From Patescibacteria group bacterium (lineage in GTDB: Bacteria; Patescibacteriota; Minisyncoccia; Minisyncoccales; GWA2-46-15), in NCBI GenBank assembly GCA_018895125.1, contig JAHIOR010000037.1, positions 1-5,590 on the forward strand: a DNA stretch of 5,590 nucleotides, read 5' to 3'. A program made the position numbers and the translations under genes. The notes beneath the pieces were generated by a model that ran no database searches, was not told the DNA's origin, and saw only the letters and a list, made by a program, of their open reading frames with translations. Below, one piece after another: positions 1 through 4,983 of the stretch (position 1 is the first letter of the stretch; each line of letters begins with the position of its first letter).

Positions 1-5
1 AGAAT

Positions 6-296
6 ATGAAGATCAAGCCAATTTCAAACTATATTTTGATCGAGCCCCTGCCCCAGGAGGAAAAGACCAAGGCAGGAATATTTTTGCCCGAGTCAGCTGA
101 CAAAGAAAGACCTGAACAAGGAAAAATCGTTGCCGTCGGGCCAGGCAAGAAAATGGTTTCCGGGAAAATCATCCCTTTGAATGTTAAAGTCGGAGACATT
201 GTTTTGTTCACCAAGTATGGTCCGACCGAAATCAAGGTTGATAATAAAGAGTATTTAATCGCCAAAGAAGAAGATATCCTTGCGATTGTAGAATAA
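6..296 (+). CDS. groES: Co-chaperonin GroES (Hsp10)
   Basis: GroES forms the seven-subunit lid of the GroEL folding chamber in the cytoplasm and acts with the gene that follows. The 96-residue product has the normal Hsp10 length. It opens with the typical start (MKIKP, then a PL turn at residues 14-15), and has a mobile loop at about residues 17-35 carrying the hydrophobic GroEL-contact segment GIFLP (24-28). The core stretch KIVAVGPGK follows, then VKVGDIVLFTKYG, and the usual acidic-hydrophobic end (EEDILAIVE). The ATG lies 5 nt into the window, so its promoter and ribosome binding site are not visible. A heat-shock operator such as CIRCE or HrcA can be neither seen nor excluded. The start fits the family N-terminus, and only one codon of upstream sequence in frame is available. 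Confidence 0.97.
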   Translation: MKIKPISNYILIEPLPQEEKTKAGIFLPESADKERPEQGKIVAVGPGKKMVSGKIIPLNVKVGDIVLFTKYGPTEIKVDNKEYLIAKEEDILAIVE

Positions 297-304
297 AATC
301 GCGA

Positions 305-332
305 AATTTCTAATTTTTAATTTCTAATTTCT
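305..332 (+). repeat. Tandem heptamer AATTTCT x4 in the groES-groEL gap
   Basis: Four contiguous 7-nt units lie at 305-311 (AATTTCT), 312-318 (AATTTTT, one mismatch), 319-325 and 326-332 (both AATTTCT). They fill most of the 41-nt spacer and end 5 nt before the groEL ATG. No purine-rich Shine-Dalgarno is present in the spacer, so this pyrimidine/A-rich repeat occupies the place where one would be expected. The function is unknown. It may be an unstructured leader that helps ribosome access, or simply a low-complexity intergenic repeat. Confidence 0.85.
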
Positions 333-337
333 AAAAT

Positions 338-1972
338 ATGGCAAAAGACATTTTTTACCAAGAAACAGCCAGAAAGAAAATGAAAGCTGGCGTTGATAAG
401 CTGGCCGACGCAGTCAGAATTACGCTCGGTCCCAAGGGCAGAAATGTGGTTTTAGACAAAGGCTTTGGCGTGCCCACTATTACCAATGACGGCGTGACCG
501 TGGCCAAAGAAGTTGAGCTTGAAGACAGGACTGAGAATCTGGGAGCAGAAATCATTAAAGAAGTAGCTGAAAAGACCAATGACGTTGCTGGCGACGGCAC
601 GACTACGGCCGTGATTCTGGCTCAGGCCATTATTGCCGAGGGTTTGAAAAACGTGGCGGCCGGAGCTGATCCCATGGCATTGAAAAGAGGCATTGAAAAA
701 GCCAGCCGGGCAGTGATTGCCAAGCTTAAAGAAATGTCCAAACCCATTTCCGGTAAAGTTGGAATTTCCCAGGTAGCGACTATTTCCGCGGCTGACCCGG
801 AAATCGGCAATTTGATTGCCGAGGTTATGGATGAGATCGGCAAGGACGGAGTGGTCACGGTTGAAGAATCCCAGACCTTTGGTTTGCAAAAAGAGATTGT
901 CAAAGGCTTGCAGTTTGATAAAGGCTACATTTCCCATTACATGGTCACTAACGTTGAGAGAATGGTGGCTGAGCTTGAAGATCCATATATCTTAATTACT
1001 GAAAAAAAGATTTCTTCTTTGCAGGAAATTCTGCCCATTATGGAGAAGATTGCCCAGGCCGGCAAAAAAGATTTAGTGATTATTGCAGAAGACGTTGACG
1101 GTGATGCTTTGGCGACTATGGTGATTAATAAGCTCAGAGGTAATTTTAGGGCATTGGCAGTCAAGGCGCCTGGTTTTGGCGACAGGAAAAAAGAATTCTT
1201 GCAGGACATGGCCGCGGTTTGCGGCGGCCAGCTGATTGCCGAAGACTTGGGGCTGAAGATTGAAAACATCGAGCTGAAAATGCTGGGATCAGCCAGGAAA
1301 GTTGTTTCCACTAAAGAAAACACCACTATTATTGAAGGCAAGGGCAAGAAAGAAGACATTGATTCTCGGATTAATCAAATAAAGAATGAATTAAAAGAGA
1401 CAGACTCTAGTTTTGACAAAGAAAAGCTTCAAGAAAGGCTGGCCAAATTGTCCGGGGGAGTGGCGATCATTAAAGTAGGGGCGGCTACTGAAGTCGAACA
1501 AAAAGCCAAACAATTAAAAGCTGAAGATGCTTTAAATGCCACCAAAGCCGCCATTGAAGAAGGCATTGTGCCGGGCGGAGGCGTGGCTTTATTGAGAAGC
1601 TTAGAAGCTCTTAAAAATCTTACTTTGCAGGGTGATGAGAAAACCGGCTTGGAGATTTTAAAAAAGGCTTTGGAAGCTCCGATCCGGCAGATTGCCCAGA
1701 ATGCCGGCATTGACGGGGCAGTGGTGGCTGAAGAGGTAAAGAAAAATAAAGGAGCTTTTGGTTTTAACGCTGCTACCATGGAATACCAGGATCTGATTGA
1801 AAACGGCATTATTGACCCGACCAAAGTGGTCAGGACCGCTCTTGAAAACGCGGTTTCTGCAGCTTCCATGTTATTAACTACCGAGGCGGTGATTGCTGAA
1901 AAGCCAGAGGATAAGGATAAAAAAGGCATGCCTGGCGGTATGGGTGGCATGGGTATGGGCGGAGAATACTAA
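338..1972 (+). CDS. groEL: Chaperonin GroEL (Hsp60)
   Basis: GroEL is the ATP-driven double-ring chaperonin that encloses unfolded cytoplasmic proteins under the GroES cap. The 544-residue length is normal. The equatorial domain shows the ATP-binding signatures TLGPKGRNVVLD (29-40), TNDGVTVAKE (49-58) and GDGTTTA (85-91, with the catalytic-loop Asp at 86). The apical domain has GLQFDKGYIS and the later PGFGDRKK segment. The intermediate and equatorial return includes LSGGVAIIKVGAATEVE and EEGIVPGGGVALLR. The C-terminus is the classic Gly-Gly-Met tail (PGGMGGMGMGG), followed by a short EY end. It lies 41 nt after groES, with which it is surely cotranscribed. The ATG is chosen because MAKDIFYQETARKKM matches the family start, although no Shine-Dalgarno precedes it. 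No lesion is seen, and the gene ends at a terminator hairpin. Confidence 0.99.
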   Translation: MAKDIFYQETARKKMKAGVDKLADAVRITLGPKGRNVVLDKGFGVPTITNDGVTVAKEVELEDRTENLGAEIIKEVAEKTNDVAGDGTTTAVILAQAIIAEGLKNVAAGADPMALKRGIEKASRAVIAKLKEMSKPISGKVGISQVATISAADPEIGNLIAEVMDEIGKDGVVTVEESQTFGLQKEIVKGLQFDKGYISHYMVTNVERMVAELEDPYILITEKKISSLQEILPIMEKIAQAGKKDLVIIAEDVDGDALATMVINKLRGNFRALAVKAPGFGDRKKEFLQDMAAVCGGQLIAEDLGLKIENIELKMLGSARKVVSTKENTTIIEGKGKKEDIDSRINQIKNELKETDSSFDKEKLQERLAKLSGGVAIIKVGAATEVEQKAKQLKAEDALNATKAAIEEGIVPGGGVALLRSLEALKNLTLQGDEKTGLEILKKALEAPIRQIAQNAGIDGAVVAEEVKKNKGAFGFNAATMEYQDLIENGIIDPTKVVRTALENAVSAASMLLTTEAVIAEKPEDKDKKGMPGGMGGMGMGGEY

Positions 1973-2010
1973 CTTGAAGTTTTAGACTAATAAGCTTAGA
2001 ATTTAAGATC

Positions 2011-2040
2011 GAAACGCTCTTACAAGGGCGTTTTGATTTT
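2011..2040 (+). terminator. Rho-independent terminator of groESL
   Basis: A stem pairs 2012-2020 with 2025-2033 (AAACGCTCT against AGGGCGTTT, with one T-G wobble) around the 4-nt loop TACA. A further G-T wobble at 2011/2034 can extend it. A T-rich tail (GATTTTGTTTG) follows. It starts about 38 nt after the groEL stop, which fits the end of the chaperonin operon. Confidence 0.8.
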
Positions 2041-2042
2041 GT

Positions 2043-2071
2043 TTGACAAAAAGCATAAAATGTGTTAATAT
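2043..2071 (+). promoter_or_regulatory. Near-consensus extended -10 sigma70 promoter
   Basis: A perfect -35 box TTGACA (2043-2048) and a -10 box TAATAT (2066-2071) are separated by exactly 17 nt. A TG at 2063-2064, one base before the -10, gives the extended -10 motif. Transcription should begin near 2078, leaving a leader of about 33 nt before the next ATG. It sits immediately behind the groEL terminator tail, so the downstream gene is independently transcribed. This is the best promoter match visible in the window. Confidence 0.85.
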
Positions 2072-2096
2072 CTTTATGGTTGGGTTCATTTTCAAA

Positions 2097-2105
2097 AAAG
2101 GAGGT
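2097..2105 (+). promoter_or_regulatory. Strong Shine-Dalgarno for the HEVRH protein
   Basis: AAAGGAGGT ends 5 nt before the ATG at 2111 and is essentially complementary to the 16S rRNA 3' end. It fixes the start of the following gene. It is also the only canonical ribosome binding site at correct spacing seen in this window. Confidence 0.85.
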
Positions 2106-2110
2106 AGAAA

Positions 2111-2590
2111 ATGCTTCAAACAGTGAAAAACTTCATTAGAATTCTCGCCAAAGTTGATGCTCTGGCTTTCCCTGGCGAAGCCTTAGAGGTTAGGCTTATT
2201 ATTAGGGATAGAAAAAACGAGCCAATCGCCTGTTCTGAGACGCGGGAGATCAGGATACGCGAGCGGCTTTTTGTCAGGTATGTCTCGCGTCTGCGTCGTT
2301 TATGGAAATACTCGCAGAAGAAAACCTTGACTCGTGTTGCTATCCATGAAGTGCGTCATAAACTTCAGCTTGGCGGGACGAGATTGTGGACGAAGAAGAA
2401 TATCGTTTTACTTCGTCCCCTTATTGAAGAAGAGGTATCTTCTTTTCTTCAAGGATGGCCTTTTGATGAGACCGAAGATCCCATGCAACGAGATGCATGG
2501 ATTATCGAAGGTCTCTGCATGCGCCTGATTGTAAGAGGGCGTCCCCTCGGGGACATTAAGAGGATCTTACTTTCCCAACCAGAAGAATAA
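2111..2590 (+). CDS. Unrecognised 159-aa protein with an HExxH motif (putative metallopeptidase-like)
   Basis: I do not recognise a named family. The start is secure because of the strong Shine-Dalgarno and promoter. The N-terminal half (1-70) has a hydrophobic/charged stretch and is rich in Arg (REIRIRERLFVRYVSRLRRL). The centre carries VAIHEVRHKLQ with H79, E80 and H83, an exact HExxH. Further on, a DAWIIEG stretch offers D128 and E133 as possible third metal ligands, about 50 residues downstream. No signal peptide or membrane helix is evident, so it is probably cytoplasmic. HExxH followed by a Q and a distant acidic residue occurs in several small zinc-peptidase-like families, which supports the guess, but a five-residue motif can arise by chance. 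Codon use looks more CG-rich (many CGN Arg codons) than the flanking genes. It is a monocistron with its own promoter and terminator. Existence as a gene is near certain; the function is a weak inference. Confidence 0.85.
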   Translation: MLQTVKNFIRILAKVDALAFPGEALEVRLIIRDRKNEPIACSETREIRIRERLFVRYVSRLRRLWKYSQKKTLTRVAIHEVRHKLQLGGTRLWTKKNIVLLRPLIEEEVSSFLQGWPFDETEDPMQRDAWIIEGLCMRLIVRGRPLGDIKRILLSQPEE

Positions 2591-2592
2591 AG

Positions 2593-2621
2593 AGAAGACG
2601 CCGAAACGGAGTCTTCTTTTT
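2593..2621 (+). terminator. Rho-independent terminator of the HEVRH gene
   Basis: AGAAGAC (2593-2599) pairs with GTCTTCT (2611-2617). Past a single G/A mismatch, an inner CCG/CGG stem (2601-2603 with 2607-2609) closes on an AAA loop. A run of five T (2616-2620) follows. It begins 2 nt after the stop codon. A second, weaker hairpin (TTGCC 2624-2628 with GGCAG 2634-2638, then TTTTT) lies directly behind it and may reinforce termination. Confidence 0.88.
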
Positions 2622-2623
2622 AG

Positions 2624-2651
2624 TTGCCAAACCGGCAGTTTTTGCTAGAAT
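2624..2651 (+). promoter_or_regulatory. Putative extended -10 promoter for lemA-htpX
   Basis: TTGCCA (2624-2629) and TAGAAT (2646-2651) are 16 nt apart. TG at 2643-2644, one base upstream of the -10, gives the extended -10 form. The predicted start is near 2658, with a leader of about 66 nt to lemA. The -35 region coincides with the small inverted repeat TTGCC/GGCAG (2624-2638). That repeat could be a secondary terminator or a regulator site. The promoter overlaps the end of the upstream terminator, so the two units are packed tightly. Confidence 0.55.
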
Positions 2652-2664
2652 AAGGAAACCTTAG

Positions 2665-2680
2665 CCTCGTTAGGGCGAGG
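2665..2680 (+). other. Small hairpin in the lemA leader
   Basis: CCTCG (2665-2669) pairs perfectly with CGAGG (2676-2680) around the 6-nt loop TTAGGG. It would lie a few bases from the predicted 5' end of the lemA transcript. The sequence after it is A-rich, not T-rich, so it is not a + strand terminator. A 5' stabilising stem is a reasonable reading. No known riboswitch is recognised. Confidence 0.45.
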
Positions 2681-2723
2681 TAAAAAAAGAAAAGTCGATT
2701 TAACAAACATTAATTTTAAGAAA

Positions 2724-3278
2724 ATGAATATTCTTTATATTATTTTAGGAGTTCCAGCCATTATTGTCGGTTGGTTGATTTTGACTTACAACAAGTTAAT
2801 TGTTTTAAGGCAAAGGGCCAAAGAAGCTTGGTCAGACATTGAAGTCCAATTAAAAAGAAGGTATGACTTGATTCCTAATTTAGTGGAAACAGTCAAAGGT
2901 TATGCTACTCACGAATCAGGCGTTTTTGAGAGAGTCACCCAGGCCAGAACTATGGCTATGGGAGCCAGCGGCATGAAAGAAAAAGCCGAAGCAGAAAATG
3001 TTTTATCCGGAACTTTAAAAAGCCTTTTTGCAGTTGCTGAAGCTTACCCGGATTTAAAGGCTTCACAGAATTTTTTAGAACTACAAAGAGAATTAACTGA
3101 TACCGAAGACAAGGTTCAGGCTTCAAGAAGGTTTTACAATGCCAATGTCAGGGACATGAGTATTGCAGTCCAAACTTTTCCAACCAACTTGATTGCCCAA
3201 GCTTTTGGCTTCAAGGCTATGGAGTTTTTCGAAACTGCCTCTGAAGCGGAAAAAGAACCGGTCAAGGTTAAATTCTAG
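2724..3278 (+). CDS. lemA: LemA family membrane protein
   Basis: LemA proteins are small membrane-anchored, mostly helical proteins of poorly defined biochemical role, often encoded beside HtpX-type membrane proteases. The 184-residue product is standard for the family. One N-terminal transmembrane helix spans about residues 3-21, followed by an YNKLIVLRQRAKEAWSDIEVQ-like start of the soluble coiled helical domain. The family signatures RRYDLIPNLVETVKGYA (45-61), YPDLKASQNFLELQREL (108-124) and ASRRFYNANVRDMN-like (133-146, ending DMS here) are all present. So is the late FPTNLIAQAFGF (152-163). The last about 15 residues are charged. The ATG is chosen because the transmembrane helix starts immediately after it; only a weak TTAAG precedes it and there is no proper Shine-Dalgarno. 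The gene is 30 nt upstream of htpX, so the two are very likely cotranscribed. Confidence 0.96.
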   Translation: MNILYIILGVPAIIVGWLILTYNKLIVLRQRAKEAWSDIEVQLKRRYDLIPNLVETVKGYATHESGVFERVTQARTMAMGASGMKEKAEAENVLSGTLKSLFAVAEAYPDLKASQNFLELQRELTDTEDKVQASRRFYNANVRDMSIAVQTFPTNLIAQAFGFKAMEFFETASEAEKEPVKVKF

Positions 3279-3308
3279 ATAACACCTTAATAATATTTAA
3301 GTTTCGAC

Positions 3309-4205
3309 ATGACTATTTATACTCAGGCTGATTCCAACATTCGCAAAACCTGGTTTTTACTGGGCATGTTCTTAGTTTTGGTTATCGGCCTGGGTTATTT
3401 CTTCAGCTATTATTATGACAATTTAGCAATTTTGTACATTGCCGTCGGCTTTAGTGTTTTGCAAAGTGTGATTAGCTATTGGTATTCTGACAAGATTATT
3501 CTAGCCATGACCAGAGCAAAAGAAGTTGATCATCAGGAAAATCCTGAACTCTATCATTTGTTGGAAAACCTGACGATTGCTTCGGGCTTGCCGCAACCTA
3601 AGTTTTATCTTCTTGAAGAAAGCCAGCCAAATGCTTTTGCTACCGGCAGAGATCCAAACCATGCGGCCATTGTGGTTACCCGGGGGCTTCTGGAGAAGCT
3701 GGAAAAACCTGAACTGGAAGGAGTTTTAGCTCATGAGCTGTCTCATGTTGGTAATCGGGATTCTTTAGTAATGACCGTGACTGTAATTTTAGTCGGCATT
3801 ATTTCCATGATGGCCAATATGTTTTTCAGAATTGGCAGGATTGGCGGCCGAAGCAGCGATAGCGATAGCAAAAGCAGCGGTGCTTTGGCTTTAGTTGGCC
3901 TAGTGGCTGTTATTTTAACTCCAATTGCCGCCACTTTAGTTCAGCTGGCAATTTCCAGGAAAAGAGAATTTTTAGCTGACGCTTCCGGTGCACTTCTAAC
4001 AAGATATCCAGAAGGCTTGGCCAGAGCTTTGGAAAAGATAAGTCAGGACAGCTCGCCCTTACGAGTTGCCAATAACTCTACCGCGCATTTATTTATCGTC
4101 AGTCCTTTTCGCGGCAAACAAACAATTGGTTGGCTGGCGAAGCTATTTTCTACCCATCCGCCGATTAAAGAAAGGATCGCGGCTTTAAGACGAATAGGCA
4201 TTTAA
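3309..4205 (+). CDS. htpX: HtpX-type membrane zinc metalloprotease (M48)
   Basis: HtpX is an integral-membrane zinc endopeptidase that degrades misfolded membrane proteins with its catalytic domain on the cytoplasmic side. At 298 residues it has family length. Two N-terminal transmembrane helices are visible (about 15-34 and 40-60). The M48 fold then shows PKFYLLEESQPNAFATGRDP (97-116), with the conserved N108, and the zinc site AHELSHVGNRD (H142, E143, H146). Two more hydrophobic segments follow (about 153-172 and 191-214), separated by a Ser/Asp-rich loop (RSSDSDSKSS). The third zinc ligand is E220 in KREFLADASGA, with D224 in its usual place. The STHPPIKERIAAL end (281-293) is typical. All catalytic residues are intact, so an active enzyme is expected. 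No clear Shine-Dalgarno precedes the ATG. It follows lemA by 30 nt. Confidence 0.97.
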   Translation: MTIYTQADSNIRKTWFLLGMFLVLVIGLGYFFSYYYDNLAILYIAVGFSVLQSVISYWYSDKIILAMTRAKEVDHQENPELYHLLENLTIASGLPQPKFYLLEESQPNAFATGRDPNHAAIVVTRGLLEKLEKPELEGVLAHELSHVGNRDSLVMTVTVILVGIISMMANMFFRIGRIGGRSSDSDSKSSGALALVGLVAVILTPIAATLVQLAISRKREFLADASGALLTRYPEGLARALEKISQDSSPLRVANNSTAHLFIVSPFRGKQTIGWLAKLFSTHPPIKERIAALRRIGI

Positions 4206-4221
4206 AGGAGCTAAGCTCCTT
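4205..4221 (+). other. Perfect 17-nt palindrome between htpX and the next gene
   Basis: AAGGAGCTAAGCTCCTT has 8-nt arms (4205-4212 and 4214-4221) around a single central base, so as RNA it folds with a loop of at least three bases. It starts on the last base of the htpX stop codon. It contains AAGGAG, a Shine-Dalgarno-like hexamer, but that lies 17 nt from the next ATG and is paired in the stem. The following bases (AAACT) are not a T tract, so it is not a standard terminator. It may tune expression of the downstream gene or protect the htpX mRNA end. Confidence 0.7.
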
Positions 4222-4227
4222 AAACTA

Positions 4228-4668
4228 ATGAAACAACCATTAATCAGGACAATTTATCTTTATCTTTTTACTTTAATCGGGCTGGTTTTAATAACTATTG
4301 GCTCGGTTAATCTGATTAATCTGGGATTAAAGAGATTTATCTTTACCAAGGCAGATCAGGAATTAAATTATAATCTCAGGCCGTCTTTTCCCATGATAAT
4401 TGGAGAAAAAGAAACAACTGGAGAAGACTTTATTTCTGCAATGGATAAATGCCAGGATAGATGTGATTTGACTTCAGAACAGAAAACTCAGATTGCCAGC
4501 TGGCTGGCTGATTACCAAAATTGGCAACAACAGGAGAAACAGTTTGATTATTTGACTCAACAGCGCCAAAGAGAACTCTCTCTTGCATTGTCTTTAATTA
4601 TTGTCGGTTTGCCGCTTTATCTGTATCATTGGACCATGATTAAGAAAGAAACAGGAAAAGAAGCATAA
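4228..4668 (+). CDS. Small membrane protein of unknown function, two transmembrane helices
   Basis: I recognise no characterised family, although the N-terminal style (LIRTIYLYLFTLIGLVLITIG) recalls hypothetical membrane proteins common in Parcubacteria-like genomes. The 146 residues contain a first helix at about 9-32 and a second at about 116-134. Between them is an 80-residue mostly hydrophilic segment, which holds a CQDRC pair (C75, C79) and a Gln-rich, probably coiled helical stretch (WLADYQNWQQQEKQFDYLTQQRQRE, about 92-116). The C-terminus is Lys-rich (IKKETGKEA), suggesting a cytoplasmic end. With two helices both ends would then be inside and the middle domain outside, where the Cys pair could form a disulfide. 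It starts 22 nt after htpX, so cotranscription and a link to LemA/HtpX quality control are plausible but unproven. Confidence 0.85.
   Translation: MKQPLIRTIYLYLFTLIGLVLITIGSVNLINLGLKRFIFTKADQELNYNLRPSFPMIIGEKETTGEDFISAMDKCQDRCDLTSEQKTQIASWLADYQNWQQQEKQFDYLTQQRQRELSLALSLIIVGLPLYLYHWTMIKKETGKEA
4601..4629 (+). promoter_or_regulatory. Possible tRNA-Ser promoter inside the upstream gene
   Basis: TTGTCG (4601-4606) and TATCAT (4624-4629) are 17 nt apart, matching 4/6 and 5/6 of the sigma70 boxes. They are in the 3' part of the membrane protein gene. A start near 4636 would lie about 44 nt before the mature tRNA. A match of this quality can occur by chance, and the tRNA may instead be processed from the lemA-htpX transcript. 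Confidence 0.35.
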
Positions 4669-4679
4669 AAGGGATTTCA

Positions 4680-4766
4680 GGAGGCGTCGCATAGCGGCCT
4701 AGTGCGCATCCTTGGAAAGGATGTATGTTCGAAAGGGCATCAGAGGTTCGAATCCTCTCGCCTCCG
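4680..4766 (+). tRNA. tRNA-Ser (anticodon GGA)
   Basis: The full cloverleaf folds by eye over 87 nt. The acceptor stem pairs GGAGGCG (4680-4686) with CGCCTCC (4759-4765) without mismatch. The D stem is GCA/TGC (4689-4691, 4703-4705) with GG in its loop. The anticodon stem CATCC/GGATG (4707-4711, 4719-4723) holds loop TTGGAAA with anticodon GGA at 4714-4716, reading UCC and UCU. A long variable arm (4725-4740, six pairs including two G-T wobbles, GAAA tetraloop) is the class II hallmark of tRNA-Ser. The T arm is AGAGG/CCTCT with loop TTCGAAT. The discriminator is G4766, as expected for serine. The next bases are CA, so CCA is not encoded and must be added by CCA transferase. The gene starts 11 nt after the stop of the upstream membrane protein. 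Confidence 0.96.
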
Positions 4767-4797
4767 CAACGTACAAAATCAGAGATTTTTACGCTGC
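4766..4797 (+). repeat. Imperfect inverted repeat directly after the tRNA
   Basis: AAAATC (4775-4780) pairs with GATTTT (4784-4789) around AGA. Past a bulged C4774, GCAACGTA (4766-4773) pairs with TACGCTGC (4790-4797) with a single A/C mismatch. The resulting hairpin is about 13 bp and begins at the tRNA discriminator base. Its T run lies inside the 3' arm, so it is not a classical terminator. It may help end or process the tRNA transcript. Confidence 0.6.
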
Positions 4798-4798
4798 T

Positions 4799-4836
4799 GG
4801 AACGTGTAAATTTTCAAAGAAAATTTATTACGTCCC
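4799..4836 (+). repeat. Second AT-rich inverted repeat after the tRNA
   Basis: TAAATTTTC (4807-4815) pairs perfectly with GAAAATTTA (4819-4827) around AAA. The flanks ACGT (4802-4805) and ACGT (4830-4833) extend the stem past a small internal bulge, and GG/CC (4799-4800 with 4835-4836) extends it past one mismatch. It stands two bases after the previous hairpin, giving a tandem pair of structured elements in the non-coding stretch. Confidence 0.6.
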
Positions 4837-4907
4837 GCAACGGCTATATATCTCGTTTTGATAACCTGGGGGTGGGACTCAAAAGCCAGACTGAACGCAC
4901 TCCGTGA

Positions 4908-4926
4908 AAAGGTGACAGTCACCTTT
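4908..4926. repeat. Perfect 19-nt palindrome (REP-like or operator candidate)
   Basis: AAAGGTGACAGTCACCTTT has 9-nt arms (4908-4916 and 4918-4926) around A4917. It lies about 45 nt upstream of the -10 box of the following operon. Palindromes of this GGTGAC-GTCACC type resemble REP-like elements, which are often dispersed in bacterial genomes; that reading is from memory. Alternatively it could be a binding site for the downstream antitoxin-like protein. It is followed by TTTGCAG, too short a T run for a good terminator. Confidence 0.75.
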
Positions 4927-4968
4927 GCAGTAAAACGGCTTCATATCTACTCAAAATAAAATAAAATA

Positions 4969-4977
4969 TGATATAAT
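4969..4977 (+). promoter_or_regulatory. Extended -10 promoter giving a probably leaderless mRNA
   Basis: TG at 4969-4970, one base, then a perfect TATAAT (4972-4977) form an extended -10 element. No good -35 is found at 16-18 nt upstream (ACTCAA at the 17-nt position). The box ends only 6 nt before the ATG at 4984, so the expected start point falls on or next to the A of that ATG. There is no room for a Shine-Dalgarno. Confidence 0.75.
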
Positions 4978-4983
4978 GCTAAT

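Larger units (their letters stand above)
4767..4983. other. Non-coding stretch between tRNA-Ser and the toxin-antitoxin module
   Basis: About 217 nt hold no convincing gene. They contain the two hairpins just after the tRNA, a 19-nt palindrome and the promoter of the next operon. An open frame runs through part of it (4725-4907), but it starts inside the tRNA and is an artefact. The middle part (about 4840-4905, including GGGGGTGGGACTC) shows no feature that I can name. The CCGCAACG of the tRNA 3' end (4764-4771) recurs at 4835-4842. Confidence 0.7.

Noticed and set aside
452..937. 161-residue minus-strand open frame within groEL
   Set aside because: Antisense shadow of a strongly conserved coding sequence; no recognisable protein and no expression signals.
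1429..1950. 173-residue minus-strand open frame within groEL
   Set aside because: Antisense shadow of groEL, low-complexity Ser/Ala/Pro composition typical of reverse-frame reading.
2334..2528. 64-residue open frame in another frame of the HEVRH gene
   Set aside because: Fully inside the gene with the promoter and strong Shine-Dalgarno; no start signals of its own.
3743..3934. 63-residue minus-strand open frame in htpX
   Set aside because: Antisense shadow of a conserved membrane protease.
4725..4907. 60-residue + strand open frame beginning inside the tRNA (reads MFERASEVRILSPPQ...)
   Set aside because: Its first 14 codons are the variable arm, T arm and acceptor of tRNA-Ser; this peptide is a known kind of artefact of translating tRNA-Ser genes. 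The remainder crosses inverted repeats and has no ribosome site.
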